64,000 bases of DNA, taken from the NCBI GenBank assembly GCA_965204245.1, contig CBDBED010000003.1:62001-126000 (forward strand). Direction: 5' to 3'. Every line of letters starts with the position of its first letter. Within the stretch, counting starts at the first letter, position 1. The stretch is from JAAXIE01 sp965204245. Lineage in GTDB: Bacteria > Chloroflexota > Dehalococcoidia > Lucifugimonadales > JAAXIE01. The notes beneath the pieces were generated by a model. It saw only the letters and a list, made by a program, of their open reading frames with translations, did no database searches and was not told the origin of the DNA. This document shows, one piece after another, positions 62,778 to 64,000 of the stretch. The position numbers and the translations under genes were made by a program.

Positions 62778-62827
62778 CATTCGTCCTCGGTCCATCGCTG
62801 CCCCAAGTCCCTTACACCGGAGGCGCC

Positions 62828-64000
62828 GTGTGCGGCATCGTGGGATACGTCGGCACCAGTGACTCTTGGCCCATTGTCTTCGCCGGTCTGCACCGATTGA
62901 GCTATAGGGGTTACGACTCCGCTGGCATTGCCGTCGTCGGGCCTGACGGCAGGCTGGAGATACGAAAGAGTGCAGGCAAGGTGCAGGATCTTGAGCCTGC
63001 ACCCGGCGACACGCTCCCCTCCGGTACCACCGGCATCGGACACACTCGTTGGGCGACCCACGGGGTACCCAACGACTCGAATGCCCACCCTCACAGTGAC
63101 TGTGCCAGCAACATCGCGCTGGTCCACAACGGCATTGTCGAGAACTACCTCGATCTCAAGCACAGTCTCATCGCCGCCGGGCACCAATTCTCCTCCGATA
63201 CCGACACCGAGGTCATTGTGCACCTGCTGGAGGACTTCCTAGGCCACGGCTTTAGTTTCGAAGCCTCCATACTGGAAGCGGGGACTCGCTTGCGCGGCGC
63301 TAACGTCATCGGCGCCCTGCATCGTGGCGAGCCCAACAAACTCCTTGCGATGCGTCTCGGGTACGCCGGTGGGCTCGTGGCCGCTAGCAGGGAAGGCGAA
63401 GCGATGTTTGCCAGTGACTTGCCTGCCTTAGTCCCCTTCTATTCCCAGGTCTGTACCTTGGATGACGGCGAGATGGCCATTATTACCCCCAACAGAGTCA
63501 AAGTGGTGGGGCGGGGTGGCTCGGCAGTCGTCAAGGAACCCTTGTCCGTCCCCCCCGAATCCGCTTGGGTAGACAAGGATGGCCATGACCATTTCATGCT
63601 CAAGGAAATTCTGGAGCAGCCCCAAGCCATCTCCAGCGCCCTCAGGGGTAGGGTAGACTTCGAGCGCGGCCTCGTCACTTTGGACGATTTCCCCCTCAGT
63701 GACACCCAAGTCCGGGCACTGTCCCGCGTCATACTCGTGGGATGTGGCACCAGCTTGAACGCTGGCATTCTGGGTGCCCGCTTGATTGAGGAACTGTCAG
63801 GCATTCCCACAATGGCCGAAAGCTCGTCGGAGCTGCGCTACCACCCCCTTGCGATAGATGACCGTACTCTCGTTGTGGCCATTGGCCAGTCCGGCGAGAC
63901 TGCTGACACGTTGGCGGCCATGGAAGCGGTGCGGCGGCACGGGGCCCGCCTTATTACCATCTGCAACGTGGATGGTAGCCTCGCTACTCGCACAGCGGAG
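62828..64000 (+). CDS. glmS: Glutamine-fructose-6-phosphate aminotransferase (partial, C-terminus off the window)
   Basis: Makes glucosamine-6-phosphate for cell-wall precursors. The GTG at 62828 starts MCGIVGYVGTSDSWPIVFAG, with Cys2 as the glutaminase nucleophile, then LSYRGYDSAGIAVV, GIGHTRWATHGVPNDSNAHP and HNGIVENYLDLK. After the linker (HFMLKEILEQPQAI) the first SIS domain begins (LVGCGTSLNAGILGARLIEE; IGQSGETADTLAAM). The frame is open to the right edge; 391 of about 600 residues are present. Confidence 0.95.
   Translation, partial: MCGIVGYVGTSDSWPIVFAGLHRLSYRGYDSAGIAVVGPDGRLEIRKSAGKVQDLEPAPGDTLPSGTTGIGHTRWATHGVPNDSNAHPHSDCASNIALVHNGIVENYLDLKHSLIAAGHQFSSDTDTEVIVHLLEDFLGHGFSFEASILEAGTRLRGANVIGALHRGEPNKLLAMRLGYAGGLVAASREGEAMFASDLPALVPFYSQVCTLDDGEMAIITPNRVKVVGRGGSAVVKEPLSVPPESAWVDKDGHDHFMLKEILEQPQAISSALRGRVDFERGLVTLDDFPLSDTQVRALSRVILVGCGTSLNAGILGARLIEELSGIPTMAESSSELRYHPLAIDDRTLVVAIGQSGETADTLAAMEAVRRHGARLITICNVDGSLATRTAE

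Overview
The window is a GC-rich bacterial chromosome segment with densely packed, mostly housekeeping genes. The gene content suggests a member of the Chloroflexota, possibly close to the marine SAR202 or Dehalococcoidia lineages. The signs are a complex I operon ordered nuoA-B-C-D-H-I-J-K-L without nuoEFG, a dnaG-rpoD pair without rpsU, tandem membrane-anchored sortases, a T-box-controlled ilv-leu operon, and several dimeric alpha/beta-barrel and amidohydrolase genes. This is inference from gene content; no 16S gene is present.

Region by region. 1-6.6 kb (minus strand): complex I operon behind a clear sigma-70 promoter, with a small HicB-like ORF inside it. 6.6-11.3 kb: retropepsin-like protein, fumarase, two paralogous sortases (one without the catalytic Cys) and a zinc-ribbon protein. 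11.3-14.8 kb: rpoD and dnaG. 15-19.5 kb: CoxG-like protein, DMT transporter, tRNA-Pro(CGG), an eroded homoserine-kinase-like protein next to aspartate kinase, and a family 2 glycosyltransferase. 19.7-22.9 kb: TPR protein, XRE regulator, DUF2851 protein (all three with apparent frameshifts) and a membrane protein. 23-24.7 kb: tsaD and a DUF4258/YgiT-type toxin-antitoxin-like pair. 24.8-31.7 kb: an accessory region with a ThDP enzyme, amidohydrolase, dimeric-barrel proteins, a solute-binding lipoprotein and a Clp-fold serine protease in more AT-rich DNA. 31.7-37 kb: leuS behind a long repeat-bearing leader, RidA and ribosomal protein L25. 37-39.4 kb: a broken Phd/PIN module flanked by 42-bp direct repeats, an EEP-family phosphodiesterase and an alpha/beta hydrolase. 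39.6-43.6 kb: citrate synthase, MidA-like methyltransferase, HD protein and TrmI. 43.7-44.1 kb: a peroxiredoxin with an in-frame TGA at its peroxidatic position, a selenoprotein candidate. 44.2-51.8 kb: ilvB-ilvN-ilvC-leuA-leuC-leuD behind a T-box read as leucine-specific. 51.9-61.7 kb: structured repeats, larC, then a lipid-type cluster (acyl reductase-acyltransferase fusion, HAD phosphatase, lipid kinase, LarA-like protein, zinc dehydrogenase, plsY). 61.7-64 kb: YvcK-like protein and the start of glmS.

Functional links. Complex I, fumarase, citrate synthase and MidA (whose mitochondrial homolog methylates a complex I subunit) indicate an aerobic respiratory core. Aspartate kinase and ilv-leu cover aspartate-family and branched-chain amino acids. 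LarC and the LarA-like protein suggest a nickel-pincer enzyme, physically grouped with lipid genes.

The strongest leads are the selenocysteine-type peroxiredoxin, a family of dispersed repeats with fixed internal spacing and unit-specific inverted arms (31.9-32.1 and 51.9-52.5 kb), the Cys-less sortase paralog, the eroded homoserine kinase, and the lipid/Ni-pincer cluster. At least eight genes need one-base frame corrections, most of them in or next to short homopolymers and densest at 53.2-54.8 kb. This looks more like sequence error than gene decay, and matters for any annotation built on this sequence.
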